Shown: positions 28,524-37,978 of the stretch, in pieces
Layout: every line of letters begins with the position of its first letter
How positions within the stretch are numbered: position 1 is the stretch's first letter
NCBI RefSeq assembly: GCF_000759975.1
Contig: NZ_JNAM01000014.1
Span: forward strand, 34,045 to 98,044
Direction of reading: 5' to 3'
Length of the DNA: 64,000 bases
DNA from: Prochlorococcus marinus str. MIT 9302
Lineage (GTDB): Bacteria; Cyanobacteriota; Cyanobacteriia; PCC-6307; Cyanobiaceae
Notes under the pieces: model-generated
Seen by the model: the letters and a program-made list of their open reading frames with translations, nothing else
Databases searched by the model: none
What the model was told of the DNA's origin: nothing
Made by a program: the position numbers and the translations under genes

Positions 28524-29333
28524 CTAAATTTCTTTGGGTTGCATTGGACCATCAAGTTTCCCATTTCTGAATTGGAATACATAAGGATCATTACTTTTTT
28601 TGAATTCATCAATAGAACCTGACCATCTAAATTTGCCTCCGTAAAGCATTAAAACTTTATCTGAAGTCCTTTCTATAGTACTAAGAACATGGCTAACTAC
28701 AATAGATGATCCGTTGACTTTATCATTTGTTTTATTAATTAAATCTTCAATTCTTGAGGAGGCAATTGGATCAAGACCTGCAGTCGGTTCATCAAAAAGT
28801 AATAAAGGTTTAGTCTTTGCATTAAGAGTTTGATCTGTAATTAGAGCTCTAGCAAAACTTACTCTTTTTTGCATTCCTCCACTTAATTCATTCGGAAGTT
28901 TATTATCAACATTAAATAATCCTACCTCAGCCAAACATTCACTAACGATTTCATGAATTAATTTTTTAGATAGATTTTTATTCCTTTTAAGGAGAAAACC
29001 AACATTTTCTTCAATAGTTAAAGATCCTAACAATGCTGGATTTTGAAACACCAGCCTTACATCAGGAGGATTATTTTGATCTAGTCTTAAATATGTTTGT
29101 TTTTCACCAAATATCTTTAATTCTCCATTGGTAGGTAAAATTAGGCCCGCTAATATTTTTAAAATAGTTGATTTACCTGAACCTGAGGGGCCAACAATAG
29201 CTAATTTCTCGCCATTATAGAGTTCAAAATTTAGTTGATTAAGTACATTAACTTCCCCCCAGCCTATTGAGAGGTTTTTTGTTTCAACTGCATACTTTGA
29301 TTTTTTCAAGACCTGTATTAAAGAAAAAGTCAT
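28524..29333 (-). CDS. ABC transporter ATP-binding protein, MlaF/TGD3-like
   Basis: A 269-residue ATPase with Walker A GPSGSGKSTIL, Q-loop VFQNPALLGSLTIEENV, signature LSGGMQKRVSFARAL, Walker B PLLLFDEPTAGLDP and switch histidine IVVSHVL. Its pairing with the MCE protein makes it the likely motor of a lipid importer at the thylakoid, plasma or outer membrane interface. This pairing is the main evidence for substrate type. Confidence 0.92.
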   Translation of the reverse strand: MTFSLIQVLKKSKYAVETKNLSIGWGEVNVLNQLNFELYNGEKLAIVGPSGSGKSTILKILAGLILPTNGELKIFGEKQTYLRLDQNNPPDVRLVFQNPALLGSLTIEENVGFLLKRNKNLSKKLIHEIVSECLAEVGLFNVDNKLPNELSGGMQKRVSFARALITDQTLNAKTKPLLLFDEPTAGLDPIASSRIEDLINKTNDKVNGSSIVVSHVLSTIERTSDKVLMLYGGKFRWSGSIDEFKKSNDPYVFQFRNGKLDGPMQPKEI

Positions 29334-29444
29334 CTTCTATTACATTTTGCCTATTTTTAGAAATAAAAAAAGGATGTATGAATTTGATTTATAATGAATT
29401 TATGAAGTTTTTAAATTTGAGAAAAATAATTTAAGAGGTTTTTA

Positions 29445-30830
29445 ATGAATAAGCGTAAAAAAAGAATAAGAAGATATTATAAAAATTTTAAAAAGTCTAA
29501 TTTTAACTTTTTAAACAAAATTATAAGAATTTTAAGTTGGCTTTTGCCTGGACTAGTTATAAAAAGATGGTTGATTACATCTGCGATAGGATTTTTAACT
29601 ACATTATTAGGCCTTGTAATTTGGACAAATTTAAGGCCACTATATTGGCTAATTGAAATATTTTTTGGTTTAATGACGGGTTTAACTAGTTTCTTGCCTG
29701 TTTCAATACTTGGGCCATTAATTGTTGTCATTGGACTTTTATTAATTGGAATCGGACAAAATAGAAGTATTAATTCTATTCAAAAAGCACTTGTTCCAGA
29801 AAAAAATACATTCTTAGTGGATGCATTAAGATTTAAGAGTAAATTAAATAGAGGTCCTAATATTGTTGCAATTGGTGGCGGCACAGGCTTATCGACTTTA
29901 TTAAAAGGATTGAAAAATTACAGCACTAATATTACTGCAATTGTAACTGTCTCTGATGATGGTGGAAGTAGTGGAATTCTTAGAAAACAATTAGGCGTAC
30001 AACCTCCAGGAGATATTAGAAATTGTTTAGCTGCCTTATCAAACGAAGAACCTACTTTAACTAGATTATTTCAATATAGATTTTCAGGAGGAAGTGATCT
30101 AGAGGGACATAGTTTTGGCAATCTATTCTTGTCAGCTTTAACAAGAATTACAGGTAGTCTAGAAAAAGCAGTTCAAGCCTCTAGTAAAGTCTTGGCGGTA
30201 CAAGGTCAAGTTTTACCGGCAACAAATACTGATGTTATGTTATGGGCCGAATTAGAGGATGGTAAAAAAATTTTTGGGGAAAGCAAGATCGGCAAATCTA
30301 AAAAGTTAATTTCAAAGATTGGAATTCTACCAGAAAATCCTTCTGCACTCCCTAGTGCTCTCGAATCTATAAAAGATGCTGATTTGATTATTCTTGGCCC
30401 AGGCAGTCTATACACTTCTCTATTACCTAACTTATTGGTACCAGAAATTGTTGATGCTTTATTGCAAAGTGATTCTCCCAAAATTTACATAAGTAATTTG
30501 ATGACTCAACCTGGCGAAACAGATGGACTTAATGTTTATCAACATATTAAATCAATAGAAAAACAATTATCAAATTTTGGGGTTAATACTCGAATTTTTA
30601 ACGCAATCTTATCTCAGGCCGAATTTGAAAAGTCTCCGTTAGTAGACTTTTACGAAAGTAGAGGAGCAGAGCCTGTCCAATGTAATAAAGGGAAATTAAT
30701 ATCCGAGGGTTATTATGTTTTGAAGGCACCATTGTACTCAAAAAGAATAACTCCTACCCTTAGACATGATCCGAGAAGATTGGCAAGAGCAGTTATTTTT
30801 ATGTATCGCAAATTAAAGAAATTAAACTAA
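29445..30830 (+). CDS. yvcK: YvcK/CofD-like protein (gluconeogenesis factor family)
   Basis: A 461-residue protein. A lysine/arginine-rich head is followed by two or three membrane helices (about 30-110), an extension that cyanobacterial members carry. The C-terminal CofD-like Rossmann domain has [49 protein letters not shown] and [12 protein letters not shown]. In Bacillus, YvcK binds UDP-sugars and affects cell shape and carbon use. The role here is inferred. The 3' end overlaps convergent ndhJ by 4 bases. Confidence 0.88.
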   Translation: MNKRKKRIRRYYKNFKKSNFNFLNKIIRILSWLLPGLVIKRWLITSAIGFLTTLLGLVIWTNLRPLYWLIEIFFGLMTGLTSFLPVSILGPLIVVIGLLLIGIGQNRSINSIQKALVPEKNTFLVDALRFKSKLNRGPNIVAIGGGTGLSTLLKGLKNYSTNITAIVTVSDDGGSSGILRKQLGVQPPGDIRNCLAALSNEEPTLTRLFQYRFSGGSDLEGHSFGNLFLSALTRITGSLEKAVQASSKVLAVQGQVLPATNTDVMLWAELEDGKKIFGESKIGKSKKLISKIGILPENPSALPSALESIKDADLIILGPGSLYTSLLPNLLVPEIVDALLQSDSPKIYISNLMTQPGETDGLNVYQHIKSIEKQLSNFGVNTRIFNAILSQAEFEKSPLVDFYESRGAEPVQCNKGKLISEGYYVLKAPLYSKRITPTLRHDPRRLARAVIFMYRKLKKLN

Positions 30831-31357
30831 TAAGCATCTTGAAGTTCATAAAAGTCTGGTTGAATATAGTCTTTTCGCAATGGCCACCCTCTCCAATCTT
30901 CAGGCATTAAGAGTCTCTTGGGATTTGGATGGTCAATAAAATTTATTCCAAACATGTCATATGTTTCTCTTTCTTGCCAATCACTACCTTTAAAAATCTT
31001 GTACAAACTAGGGATTGATAAATTCGAATCTCTTTTTAAGAAGACTTTTAATCTAACTTCTTTAATCTTTCTAATTTTTTGCAAGTCATCAACAGTTATA
31101 AAATGATAGAAACTTACAAGATTTTTTCCTGGCCCCTCATCATAACCACCTTGACATTCGAGATAGTTAAAACCGTAATTTTTTAAAGCCGATACAGCTT
31201 CATATAATTTGCTAGGTTCCACTGAGATATTTTCTATTCCTAAGTGATCATTAGCTAATGATTGATTTGGAATGCCATCCTTATATAAATTTTGGCTCAC
31301 AAATCCTCCTGATTCTATTGATTTGTCAGAGGATTTGGCTAAATCGTCTTTTTCCAT
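30827..31357 (-). CDS. ndhJ: NAD(P)H-quinone oxidoreductase subunit J
   Basis: Peripheral-arm subunit of photosynthetic NDH-1 (the 30 kDa subunit relative). The motif [20 protein letters not shown] followed by [16 protein letters not shown] is diagnostic. It has 176 residues. It is the last gene of ndhC-K-J, and its ATG overlaps the ndhK stop by one base (TAATG), so translation is probably coupled. Confidence 0.96.
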   Translation of the reverse strand: MEKDDLAKSSDKSIESGGFVSQNLYKDGIPNQSLANDHLGIENISVEPSKLYEAVSALKNYGFNYLECQGGYDEGPGKNLVSFYHFITVDDLQKIRKIKEVRLKVFLKRDSNLSIPSLYKIFKGSDWQERETYDMFGINFIDHPNPKRLLMPEDWRGWPLRKDYIQPDFYELQDAY

Positions 31358-32091
31358 TAATTTTCTTTAGTATTAATAATTTCAGATTTTTCGCTGATCT
31401 CAGATAATTGAGTTATTTTTTCTTTGTTGGAGGAAGAAATAACATTTGTTGAGGTTTTGTTTAGATATTCACCATTATTTTCAGAGAAAATAAGATTCAT
31501 TTCGTGATCAAATGTTGTGTACCTGTGTGTTTGCTCAGTTTTTGTACGCTCTGAAATTGATTCATTACCAACTTTTTTTCTTAATTTTATTACCGCATCA
31601 AAAATTGCTTCTGGCCTTGGAGGACATCCAGGAAGGTATAAATCTACTGGTATCAGTTTATCAACACCTCTGACAGCAGTAGTGGAATCTGCGCTAAACA
31701 TTCCTCCTGTGATTGTACAAGCTCCCATGGCAATAACATATTTTGGTTCAGGCATCTGCTCATAAAGTCTTACTAGAGCAGGAGCCATTTTCATTGTTAC
31801 TGTACCTGCGACTATTAATAAATCAGCTTGCCTTGGCGAGCTTCTCGGCACTAATCCGAACCTATCAAAATCAAATCTAGATCCAATTAGGGCAGCAAAC
31901 TCAATAAAACAACAAGCTGTGCCGTACAGTAGAGGCCAAAGACTACTTAATCTAGCCCAATTGTGAAGATCGTCTAGACTTGTAAGTATGATATTTTCGC
32001 TTAAATCTGTGGTAACTTGTGGTGCACCAAGTGGATTGCAAGTCCCTTCCCTGATTTCTCTTATTGCTTTTGGGGATAATTGTGGGTTCAA
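31357..32091 (-). CDS. ndhK: NAD(P)H-quinone oxidoreductase subunit K
   Basis: Carries the N2 [4Fe-4S] cluster of NDH-1. The cluster cysteines lie in [28 protein letters not shown] and [16 protein letters not shown]. The 244 residues include a variable polar C-terminal tail (about 190-244), which is common in cyanobacteria. It lies between ndhC and ndhJ as in most cyanobacteria and chloroplasts. Confidence 0.96.
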   Translation of the reverse strand: MNPQLSPKAIREIREGTCNPLGAPQVTTDLSENIILTSLDDLHNWARLSSLWPLLYGTACCFIEFAALIGSRFDFDRFGLVPRSSPRQADLLIVAGTVTMKMAPALVRLYEQMPEPKYVIAMGACTITGGMFSADSTTAVRGVDKLIPVDLYLPGCPPRPEAIFDAVIKLRKKVGNESISERTKTEQTHRYTTFDHEMNLIFSENNGEYLNKTSTNVISSSNKEKITQLSEISEKSEIINTKEN

Positions 32092-32095
32092 TTTT

Positions 32096-32458
32096 TTAAC
32101 TCCATTCTAAAGCACCTTTCCTCCATGCGTAAGCTAAAGCGATAACAAGTATTGCAATGAAAATCAATGCCTCAATAAACGCTAATAAGCCTAATCTATT
32201 AAAAGCAACAGCCCAAGGGTAAAGGAATACTGTTTCCACATCAAATATAACGAAAACTAAGGCGAACATGTAATAACGAATATTAAATTGAATCCATGCT
32301 CCTCCGATAGGCTCCATTCCAGATTCATATGTTAGTTTTCTTTCACCAGTTCTGCCTTTAGGTGCAACTATTAGGTTAGTAACTAGAGCTAATATTGGAA
32401 CAGCAGCGGCAATTAAGAGAAAACCTAAAAAATATTCATAGCCAGTTAATAAAAACAT
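32096..32458 (-). CDS. ndhC: NAD(P)H-quinone oxidoreductase subunit 3
   Basis: A 120-residue membrane subunit with three helices and the conserved loop [20 protein letters not shown] and [12 protein letters not shown]. It is the first gene of ndhC-K-J, with 4 bases before ndhK. The start faces rub across a 76-bp divergent spacer. Confidence 0.97.
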   Translation of the reverse strand: MFLLTGYEYFLGFLLIAAAVPILALVTNLIVAPKGRTGERKLTYESGMEPIGGAWIQFNIRYYMFALVFVIFDVETVFLYPWAVAFNRLGLLAFIEALIFIAILVIALAYAWRKGALEWS

Positions 32459-32534
32459 CTTAAAAATTAATTTTGAATAAAATTCGCTTAATTAAGCAAA
32501 ATCTTTTAAAGTTCTTAAAGAATAATAATAAACC

Positions 32535-32963
32535 GTGAGTGAAAACATTCAACCAGCCTCTGAGGAAAACAAAATAGTTGAAAACTTTGAGAAGGAAAAA
32601 CTATCCGAAAAACCTTTAGGAGTAAATGTTGAAGAATCTTCTATTAACTTAGAACAAAATAGATTCGAATGTAGAAGTTGTGGATACATTTATGATCCGT
32701 CTGAAGGAAACAAAAAATTAAACATTCCCAAAAACACGCCCTTTTCAGAATTGGACGGTAATACATTCGTTTGCCCCGTTTGCAGAGCTGGAAAAAACTT
32801 TTATAAAGATATTGGTCCAAAATCTAAACCTAGTGGCTTTGAAGAAAACTTAACTTACGGATTTGGTTTCAATAGCTTACCTCCTGGCCAGAAAAATATA
32901 TTAATCTTTGGAGGTTTAGCTTTTGCTGCTGCATGTTTCCTTTCTTTATACTCTTTGCATTAA
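32535..32963 (+). CDS. rub: Membrane-anchored rubredoxin (RubA)
   Basis: A 142-residue protein with an acidic N-terminus, a rubredoxin domain (about 48-98) with iron-binding CRSCGYIYDPSEG and FVCPVCRAGKNFY, and a C-terminal membrane helix (about 117-140). The start is GTG at 32535. Cyanobacterial RubA is needed for photosystem assembly. It is the first gene of the conserved cluster rub-ycf48-psbE-F-L-J, and ycf48 follows after 9 bases. Confidence 0.95.
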   Translation: MSENIQPASEENKIVENFEKEKLSEKPLGVNVEESSINLEQNRFECRSCGYIYDPSEGNKKLNIPKNTPFSELDGNTFVCPVCRAGKNFYKDIGPKSKPSGFEENLTYGFGFNSLPPGQKNILIFGGLAFAAACFLSLYSLH

Positions 32964-32972
32964 AATAATTAA

Positions 32973-33989
32973 ATGAAAAAAACTTTTACCAGCATTCCTA
33001 ATCTTCTTTTATCTTTACTTCTTTCTTTTGTCTTGAGCAGTTGTTCATCTACAGGAGTAAAGATGAATGCAAGCAGCCCTTGGAAAACAATTCAGTTCGA
33101 AGACCAGGCAAATGTTCTAGATGTTGATTTTATAGATAATAATAATGGTTTTTTAGTTGGCTCTAACAGACTTATTATGGAATCAAATGATGGAGGCGAA
33201 ACTTGGGAAAAAAGGAATTTAGATTTACCAAGTGAAGAGAACTTTCGTCTGTTAGATATTGATTTTAAAGGTGAAGAAGGATGGTTAATAGGCCAACCAT
33301 CATTAATTATGCACACAGTTGATTCGGGAAAAAACTGGACTCGTTTATCACTAGGAAATAAATTACCAGGCCAACCTTTTCTTATAACAACAGTTGATGA
33401 TGGTGTTGCAGAATTGGCTACGACTGCAGGAGCAATATATCAAACAACAGATAGCGGTGAATCATGGAATGCGAAAGTTTTAGATGCCTCAGTCTCTGGA
33501 GGGGTTAGAGATTTAAGGAGAACTTCTAATGGAGATTATGTCAGTGTAAGTAGTCTGGGAAATTTCTTTTCTACTTTGGAAAAGGATAGTGATACATGGA
33601 TAGCTCATCAAAGAGCAAGTAGCAAAAGAGTTCAAAGTATTGGTTTTAATCCAGAAGGAAGTTTATGGATGCTTTCTAGAGGTGCAGAAATTAGATTTAA
33701 TGATGATAATAAGGACCTAGAAAATTGGTCAAAGCCTATAATTCCTATTCTTAACGGATACAATTATCTAAACATGGGATGGGATCCAAATGGTGATATA
33801 TGGGCAGGTGGTGGTAATGGCACTTTAATAGTAAGTAAAGATCAAGGTAAAACTTGGAATTCAGATCCTACTGCTTCTGAATTGCCTACAAACTACATCA
33901 AAATTGTTTTTCTTGATAAGGAGACTTTAGATAATCGAAAAGGATTCGTACTTGGTGAACGTGGTTATATCCTTAAATGGAATAGCTAA
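32973..33989 (+). CDS. ycf48: Photosystem II assembly factor Ycf48/HCF136
   Basis: A 338-residue beta-propeller lipoprotein of the thylakoid lumen that binds precursor D1 early in PSII assembly. The N-terminal leader ends in a lipobox (LSSC) at about residue 24. Propeller repeats with [33 protein letters not shown] and [10 protein letters not shown] are clear. It is placed between rub and psbE as in nearly all cyanobacteria, and PSII genes follow after 136 bases. Confidence 0.96.
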   Translation: MKKTFTSIPNLLLSLLLSFVLSSCSSTGVKMNASSPWKTIQFEDQANVLDVDFIDNNNGFLVGSNRLIMESNDGGETWEKRNLDLPSEENFRLLDIDFKGEEGWLIGQPSLIMHTVDSGKNWTRLSLGNKLPGQPFLITTVDDGVAELATTAGAIYQTTDSGESWNAKVLDASVSGGVRDLRRTSNGDYVSVSSLGNFFSTLEKDSDTWIAHQRASSKRVQSIGFNPEGSLWMLSRGAEIRFNDDNKDLENWSKPIIPILNGYNYLNMGWDPNGDIWAGGGNGTLIVSKDQGKTWNSDPTASELPTNYIKIVFLDKETLDNRKGFVLGERGYILKWNS

Positions 33990-34125
33990 GTTTGAATATT
34001 TAGTTAAATAGTTAAAAAAAAACTTAATTTTCGATGAATTTAGCAACTGTCTGTAACCAAGCTGTTAATTTCTTCACGAACTTATGATTTTACACTGTAA
34101 GATCATAGGGTAAACATTTGTGATT

Positions 34126-34374
34126 ATGGCCGCAGGTTCAACGGGTGAACGCCCATTCTTTGAAATAATCACCAGTATTAGGTACTGGATTATTCATGCA
34201 GTAACATTACCAGCTATTTTTATAGCAGGCTTCTTATTCGTATATACAGGTTTAGCCTACGATGCTTTCGGAACTCCTCGTCCGGATAGTTATTTCCAAT
34301 CATCTGAATCTAAAGCGCCTGTCGTAACACAAAGATATGAAGCTAAGTCCCAACTAGATTTAAGAACAAAATAA
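34126..34374 (+). CDS. psbE: Cytochrome b559 alpha subunit
   Basis: An 82-residue PSII subunit with one membrane helix and the heme-ligand histidine in [16 protein letters not shown]. The start [14 protein letters not shown] is canonical, so the ATG at 34126 is chosen rather than the in-frame GTG at 34120. It is the first of psbE-F-L-J; psbF starts two bases after the stop. Confidence 0.98.
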   Translation: MAAGSTGERPFFEIITSIRYWIIHAVTLPAIFIAGFLFVYTGLAYDAFGTPRPDSYFQSSESKAPVVTQRYEAKSQLDLRTK

Positions 34375-34376
34375 CA

Positions 34377-34523
34377 ATGACTAATTCTCAAGCTCCAATG
34401 CAAGCTGCGGAAGTCCGCGTTTATCCAATTTTTACTGTTCGTTGGTTAGCAGTTCATGCTCTAGCAATTCCATCAGTATTCTTTTTGGGTGCTATTGCCG
34501 CTATGCAATTTGTAGCCCGATAA
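34377..34523 (+). CDS. psbF: Cytochrome b559 beta subunit
   Basis: A 48-residue PSII subunit. The second heme ligand histidine is in [19 protein letters not shown], and the protein ends AAMQFVAR. It pairs with PsbE to hold the heme. Spacing to psbL is 11 bases. Confidence 0.98.
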
Positions 34524-34534
34524 ATTTAACTATC

Positions 34535-34654
34535 ATGCAAGTAAACGAAAATCCTAACAAAGTTCCAGTTGAACTTAACCGTACAAGTCTTTATTTAGGC
34601 TTATTATCAGTTTTTGTATTGGGAATTTTATTTTCCAGTTACTTTTTCAATTAA
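34535..34654 (+). CDS. psbL: Photosystem II protein L
   Basis: A 39-residue single-helix subunit, [20 protein letters not shown] then a hydrophobic stretch ending SSYFFN. It is needed for QA function and PSII dimerisation. The ATG at 34535 is canonical; the open frame runs further upstream but overlaps psbF. psbJ follows after 9 bases. Confidence 0.98.
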
Positions 34655-34663
34655 ATTAAAATT

Positions 34664-34861
34664 ATGAGCAAATTAAAAGGACCTGATGGAAGAATTCCAG
34701 ATAGACTTCCAGACGGTAGACCAGCAGTTGCATGGGAAAGAAGATGGACTGAAGGAACTCTTCCTTTGTGGCTTGTTGCTACAGCAGGTGGAATTGCAGT
34801 TATCTTTGTTTTAGGAATATTCTTTTATGGTTCATACCAAGGTGTAGGGGCTGGGGGTTAA
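34664..34861 (+). CDS. psbJ: Photosystem II protein J
   Basis: A 65-residue single-helix PSII subunit, with the charged N-terminus [20 protein letters not shown] then ending [13 protein letters not shown]. It affects electron flow around QB and binding of the lumenal subunits. It is the last gene of the cluster, 41 bases from the convergent mtnP stop. Confidence 0.98.
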   Translation: MSKLKGPDGRIPDRLPDGRPAVAWERRWTEGTLPLWLVATAGGIAVIFVLGIFFYGSYQGVGAGG

Positions 34862-34902
34862 CAAAACTCTTATTTTATCCCTACGGTAACTTATACATAA
34901 GC

Positions 34903-35796
34903 CTAATAAGAATCGATAAATATCCTTAGCTTGTCAATTGTGGAGCTTGGGATATTTTCTTTTTGGGTTATCAAGCCATCTCTTAATGAAAAATGAGACT
35001 TACTTTTTGGTCTTTCTTTTTCTATTAATTTAGCTACTTCAAAGATTATTTTATTTGCCACTGCAGTATTCGTCCTAAGATTATCCAAAACCATCTCTAC
35101 AGAAACTTCTTGATGAGTTTGATGCCAGCAATCATAATCAGTAACCATAGATAATGAGGAGTAAGCTATTTCAGCCTCTTTAGCTAATCTTGCTTCTGTG
35201 TGGTTAGTCATTCCTATTATTGAACATCCCCAGCTTCTATATAAATTAGATTCTGCTCTAGTTGAGAAAGCGGGCCCTTCCATTGCTAGATAAGTACCCC
35301 CCCTATGCAATTGTCTACCGCCAGGAATATTTTTTTCCCCTATTTCACTTAATATTCGGCATAAATTTGTGCAGAAGGGATCTCCCATATTTACATGTGC
35401 TACAGCTCCATCATTAAAGAATGTTGCTGGTCTATTTTTTGTCCTGTCTATAAATTGATCTGGCACCACTATATCAAGTGGCCTAATCTGTTCTTGCAAT
35501 GAACCAACTGCCGATGGAGCGATAATCCATCTTACTCCTATTGATCTTAAGGCCCATATATTAGCTTTGTAATGAATTTCAGAAGGATTTAATCTATGTG
35601 TTCTGCCATGTCTAGGAATGAATGCTATCTCAAGATCTCCAAGTTTATATACTCTTATTGAATCAGAAGGTTTACCATAGGGAGTATTGATTTCTATTTC
35701 TCTTATGTACTCTATTTGATCCATTGAATAAAATCCACTCCCGCCAATTACTCCTAATCTTGATTTTTCAATTGGTAATAAATGTTCTTTATTCAT
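34903..35796 (-). CDS. mtnP: S-methyl-5'-thioadenosine phosphorylase
   Basis: Purine-nucleoside phosphorylase family member, 297 residues, that salvages methylthioadenosine to adenine and MTR-1-phosphate. Motifs are LGVIGGSGFYSMDQIEY, FIPRHGRTHRLNPSEIHYKAN, SAVGSLQEQIRPLDIVVPDQ, TYLAMEGPAFSTRAES and GMTNHTEARLAKEAEI with the base-binding residues. Relatives with altered specificity act on methylthioinosine, which cannot be excluded. It is divergent from the selD fusion (10 bp). Confidence 0.94.
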   Translation of the reverse strand: MNKEHLLPIEKSRLGVIGGSGFYSMDQIEYIREIEINTPYGKPSDSIRVYKLGDLEIAFIPRHGRTHRLNPSEIHYKANIWALRSIGVRWIIAPSAVGSLQEQIRPLDIVVPDQFIDRTKNRPATFFNDGAVAHVNMGDPFCTNLCRILSEIGEKNIPGGRQLHRGGTYLAMEGPAFSTRAESNLYRSWGCSIIGMTNHTEARLAKEAEIAYSSLSMVTDYDCWHQTHQEVSVEMVLDNLRTNTAVANKIIFEVAKLIEKERPKSKSHFSLRDGLITQKENIPSSTIDKLRIFIDSY

Positions 35797-35806
35797 TGTG
35801 ATGTAA

Positions 35807-37978
35807 ATGACTTTTAATCATCTAGTACTAATTGGAGGAGGACACACAAATGTTCTTTTAATGAAGAAATGGTTAATGTGCCCGAAATTAATGCCAGAAA
35901 TTCCTATTTCAATTATATCTAGAGATTCTCATTTGGTTTATTCGGCGATGTTCCCATCAGTGATTTCAAAATCAATTTCTTTTGAAGAGAGTTTAATTGA
36001 TATAAAATCTTTAGCAAAAAATGCAAAAGTAACTTTTATAGAAGAAGAAGTAAGGGATATTGATTTCAATTTAAAGGAAATTGTTTTAAGTAATAGACCC
36101 CCAGTTAATTATTCGAAGTTAGTTCTTAATTATGGAAGTCAAACAAAAATTCCAAGAGAATTTCAGACTCTAGTAAAAAATCGAAAGGCTTTTTCAATTA
36201 AACCTTTTTTAAGAGCTTATGACTTGATACAAAAGGAGGATATTTTAGATTCAGTAAAAGAACCGCCTTTTGTAATTGTTGGGAGTGGTCTCGCTGCAAT
36301 TGAAGTCTCATATGCTTTAAGAAAAAGATGGAGAGATAGATCCTTAAAACTATTATGTGATTCAATGAAAATCAATAATAAAATTCTAAAAAGTTTACGG
36401 AACTCCAATATTGATTTAGTTGAAAAACTTAATTTTGATTATGGCAAGATTCTTTTGTGTACTGGAAATACATCTCCGTTATGGGGACAAAAAAAATTAT
36501 TAGATTCGGATTCTTATGGCAGAATAATTACAAATCAGAATTTGCAGATAAAAAGTTTCTCTGGAATCTTTGCTGTTGGTGATTGCGCAGTTGTAGGTTC
36601 AGCAAAAAGACCAGCATCGGGAGTTTTTGCAGTAAAAGTTGTAAATAGATTAGTCCAAAATCTAAAAAAAGATATAGAAGGGAGATCATTAAAAAAGTGG
36701 TTTCCTCAAAAGATCGGATTGCAAATAGTAAATATATTTCCAAGCCATCATCCAAAGGCTTTTGCTATTTATCGCAATTTTGTTTTCGGCCCTTCTTTTA
36801 TTTTTTGGATTTTAAAGCATAAAATTGATCTGAACTTTATTAAAAAGTTCAGATCAAAAAGGCTAATTATGAAAAGTAGTGAAAAAAATATTTCATTGAA
36901 TGATTGCAGAGGATGTGCAGCTAAAATTCCTCAGTTTGTTTTGAATAAATCATTAATAAATTCTAATTTAAATTCTTTTGCCTCATCACCTGAAGATTCA
37001 GTTGAGATATATCAAAATGGTCAAGATATTATCTTACAAAGTGTAGATGGATTTCCTGCTTTGGTAAGTGATCCTTGGCTTAATGCAAAAATTACTACTT
37101 TGCATGCTTGCTCAGATTTGTGGGCATGCGGAGCAAAACTTTCATCCGCGCAGGCTTTAATTTCATTACCAAAAGTTGAAAGGGAATTTCAGAGTTACCT
37201 CTTTTCTCAATCACTTCAAGGTATTAAATCAACAGTTGAGGATCATGGAGGTGAATTACTTGGAGGCCATACTTTCGAGGCAAGAAGTTTAGTTAATAAA
37301 CCTTATTCATTAGGAATAGATATTTCTTTAACCGTTCAAGGTATTTTAAAAAATGGAGCAAAGCCATGGTTTAAATCTGGAATGAATATTGGAGATATTC
37401 TCATGATGTCTAGACCTCTTGGCGTTGGGATTTACTTTGCCAGTCAAATGCAAAATATTAATATGCTAGATAGTTCTTCTGAAGTAATTAATAATTTAGT
37501 AAAGAGTCAGCAATATTTGATTGATGAAATTTATCTTTTTCAAAATCAATTTAAAGAATTATTAGTTAATGCTGCGACTGACATTACTGGATATGGATTT
37601 ATTGGACATCTTAAAGAAATGGTTGAATCATCTAATTTATATAGGCAAAGCAATAATCTTGAGCCACTAAAAGTTTTATTAGATTTATTTGCATTTAAAG
37701 CTTATCCTGGAGTATTTGATTTAATAAGAAAAGATGTTAAAAGTACTTTCTTTGAATCTAATAAAGAAATTTTTGACAAAATTTATAAAGTAAATAAGCA
37801 AAAAAGAATAATTAATTTTTTAAACGAAAATTCATTAGATCAAGAGACTTTTAACGACAGAATATCATTACTATTAGATCCTCAAACATGCGGACCCTTG
37901 TTGATTAGTTGCAATCCTAAATATGAAGAGCATTTAAAAGAAAATTGGTACAAGGTTGGTGAAGTTGTAAAAATGTAA
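35807..37978 (+). CDS. selD: FAD/NAD oxidoreductase - selenide, water dikinase (SelD) fusion
   Basis: A 723-residue two-domain protein. Residues about 1-345 form an NDH-2/sulfide-quinone-reductase-like flavoprotein, with LVLIGGGHTNVLLMKKW, FVIVGSGLAAIEVSYAL and FAVGDCAVVGSAKRPASGVF. Residues about 365-723 form SelD, which makes selenophosphate from ATP and selenide. The glycine-rich active loop reads DCRGCAAKI, keeping the catalytic Cys (C370) and Lys (K373) but lacking the second Cys of the usual GCGCK. Later motifs include LLGGHTFEARSLV and AATDITGYGFIGHL. The fusion is known in cyanobacteria and other lineages. Whether this organism uses selenium is unknown. Confidence 0.9.
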   Translation: MTFNHLVLIGGGHTNVLLMKKWLMCPKLMPEIPISIISRDSHLVYSAMFPSVISKSISFEESLIDIKSLAKNAKVTFIEEEVRDIDFNLKEIVLSNRPPVNYSKLVLNYGSQTKIPREFQTLVKNRKAFSIKPFLRAYDLIQKEDILDSVKEPPFVIVGSGLAAIEVSYALRKRWRDRSLKLLCDSMKINNKILKSLRNSNIDLVEKLNFDYGKILLCTGNTSPLWGQKKLLDSDSYGRIITNQNLQIKSFSGIFAVGDCAVVGSAKRPASGVFAVKVVNRLVQNLKKDIEGRSLKKWFPQKIGLQIVNIFPSHHPKAFAIYRNFVFGPSFIFWILKHKIDLNFIKKFRSKRLIMKSSEKNISLNDCRGCAAKIPQFVLNKSLINSNLNSFASSPEDSVEIYQNGQDIILQSVDGFPALVSDPWLNAKITTLHACSDLWACGAKLSSAQALISLPKVEREFQSYLFSQSLQGIKSTVEDHGGELLGGHTFEARSLVNKPYSLGIDISLTVQGILKNGAKPWFKSGMNIGDILMMSRPLGVGIYFASQMQNINMLDSSSEVINNLVKSQQYLIDEIYLFQNQFKELLVNAATDITGYGFIGHLKEMVESSNLYRQSNNLEPLKVLLDLFAFKAYPGVFDLIRKDVKSTFFESNKEIFDKIYKVNKQKRIINFLNENSLDQETFNDRISLLLDPQTCGPLLISCNPKYEEHLKENWYKVGEVVKM

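Noticed and set aside
34442..34534. Upstream extension of the psbL reading frame
   Set aside because: It overlaps psbF in another frame; the canonical PsbL start is the ATG at 34535.
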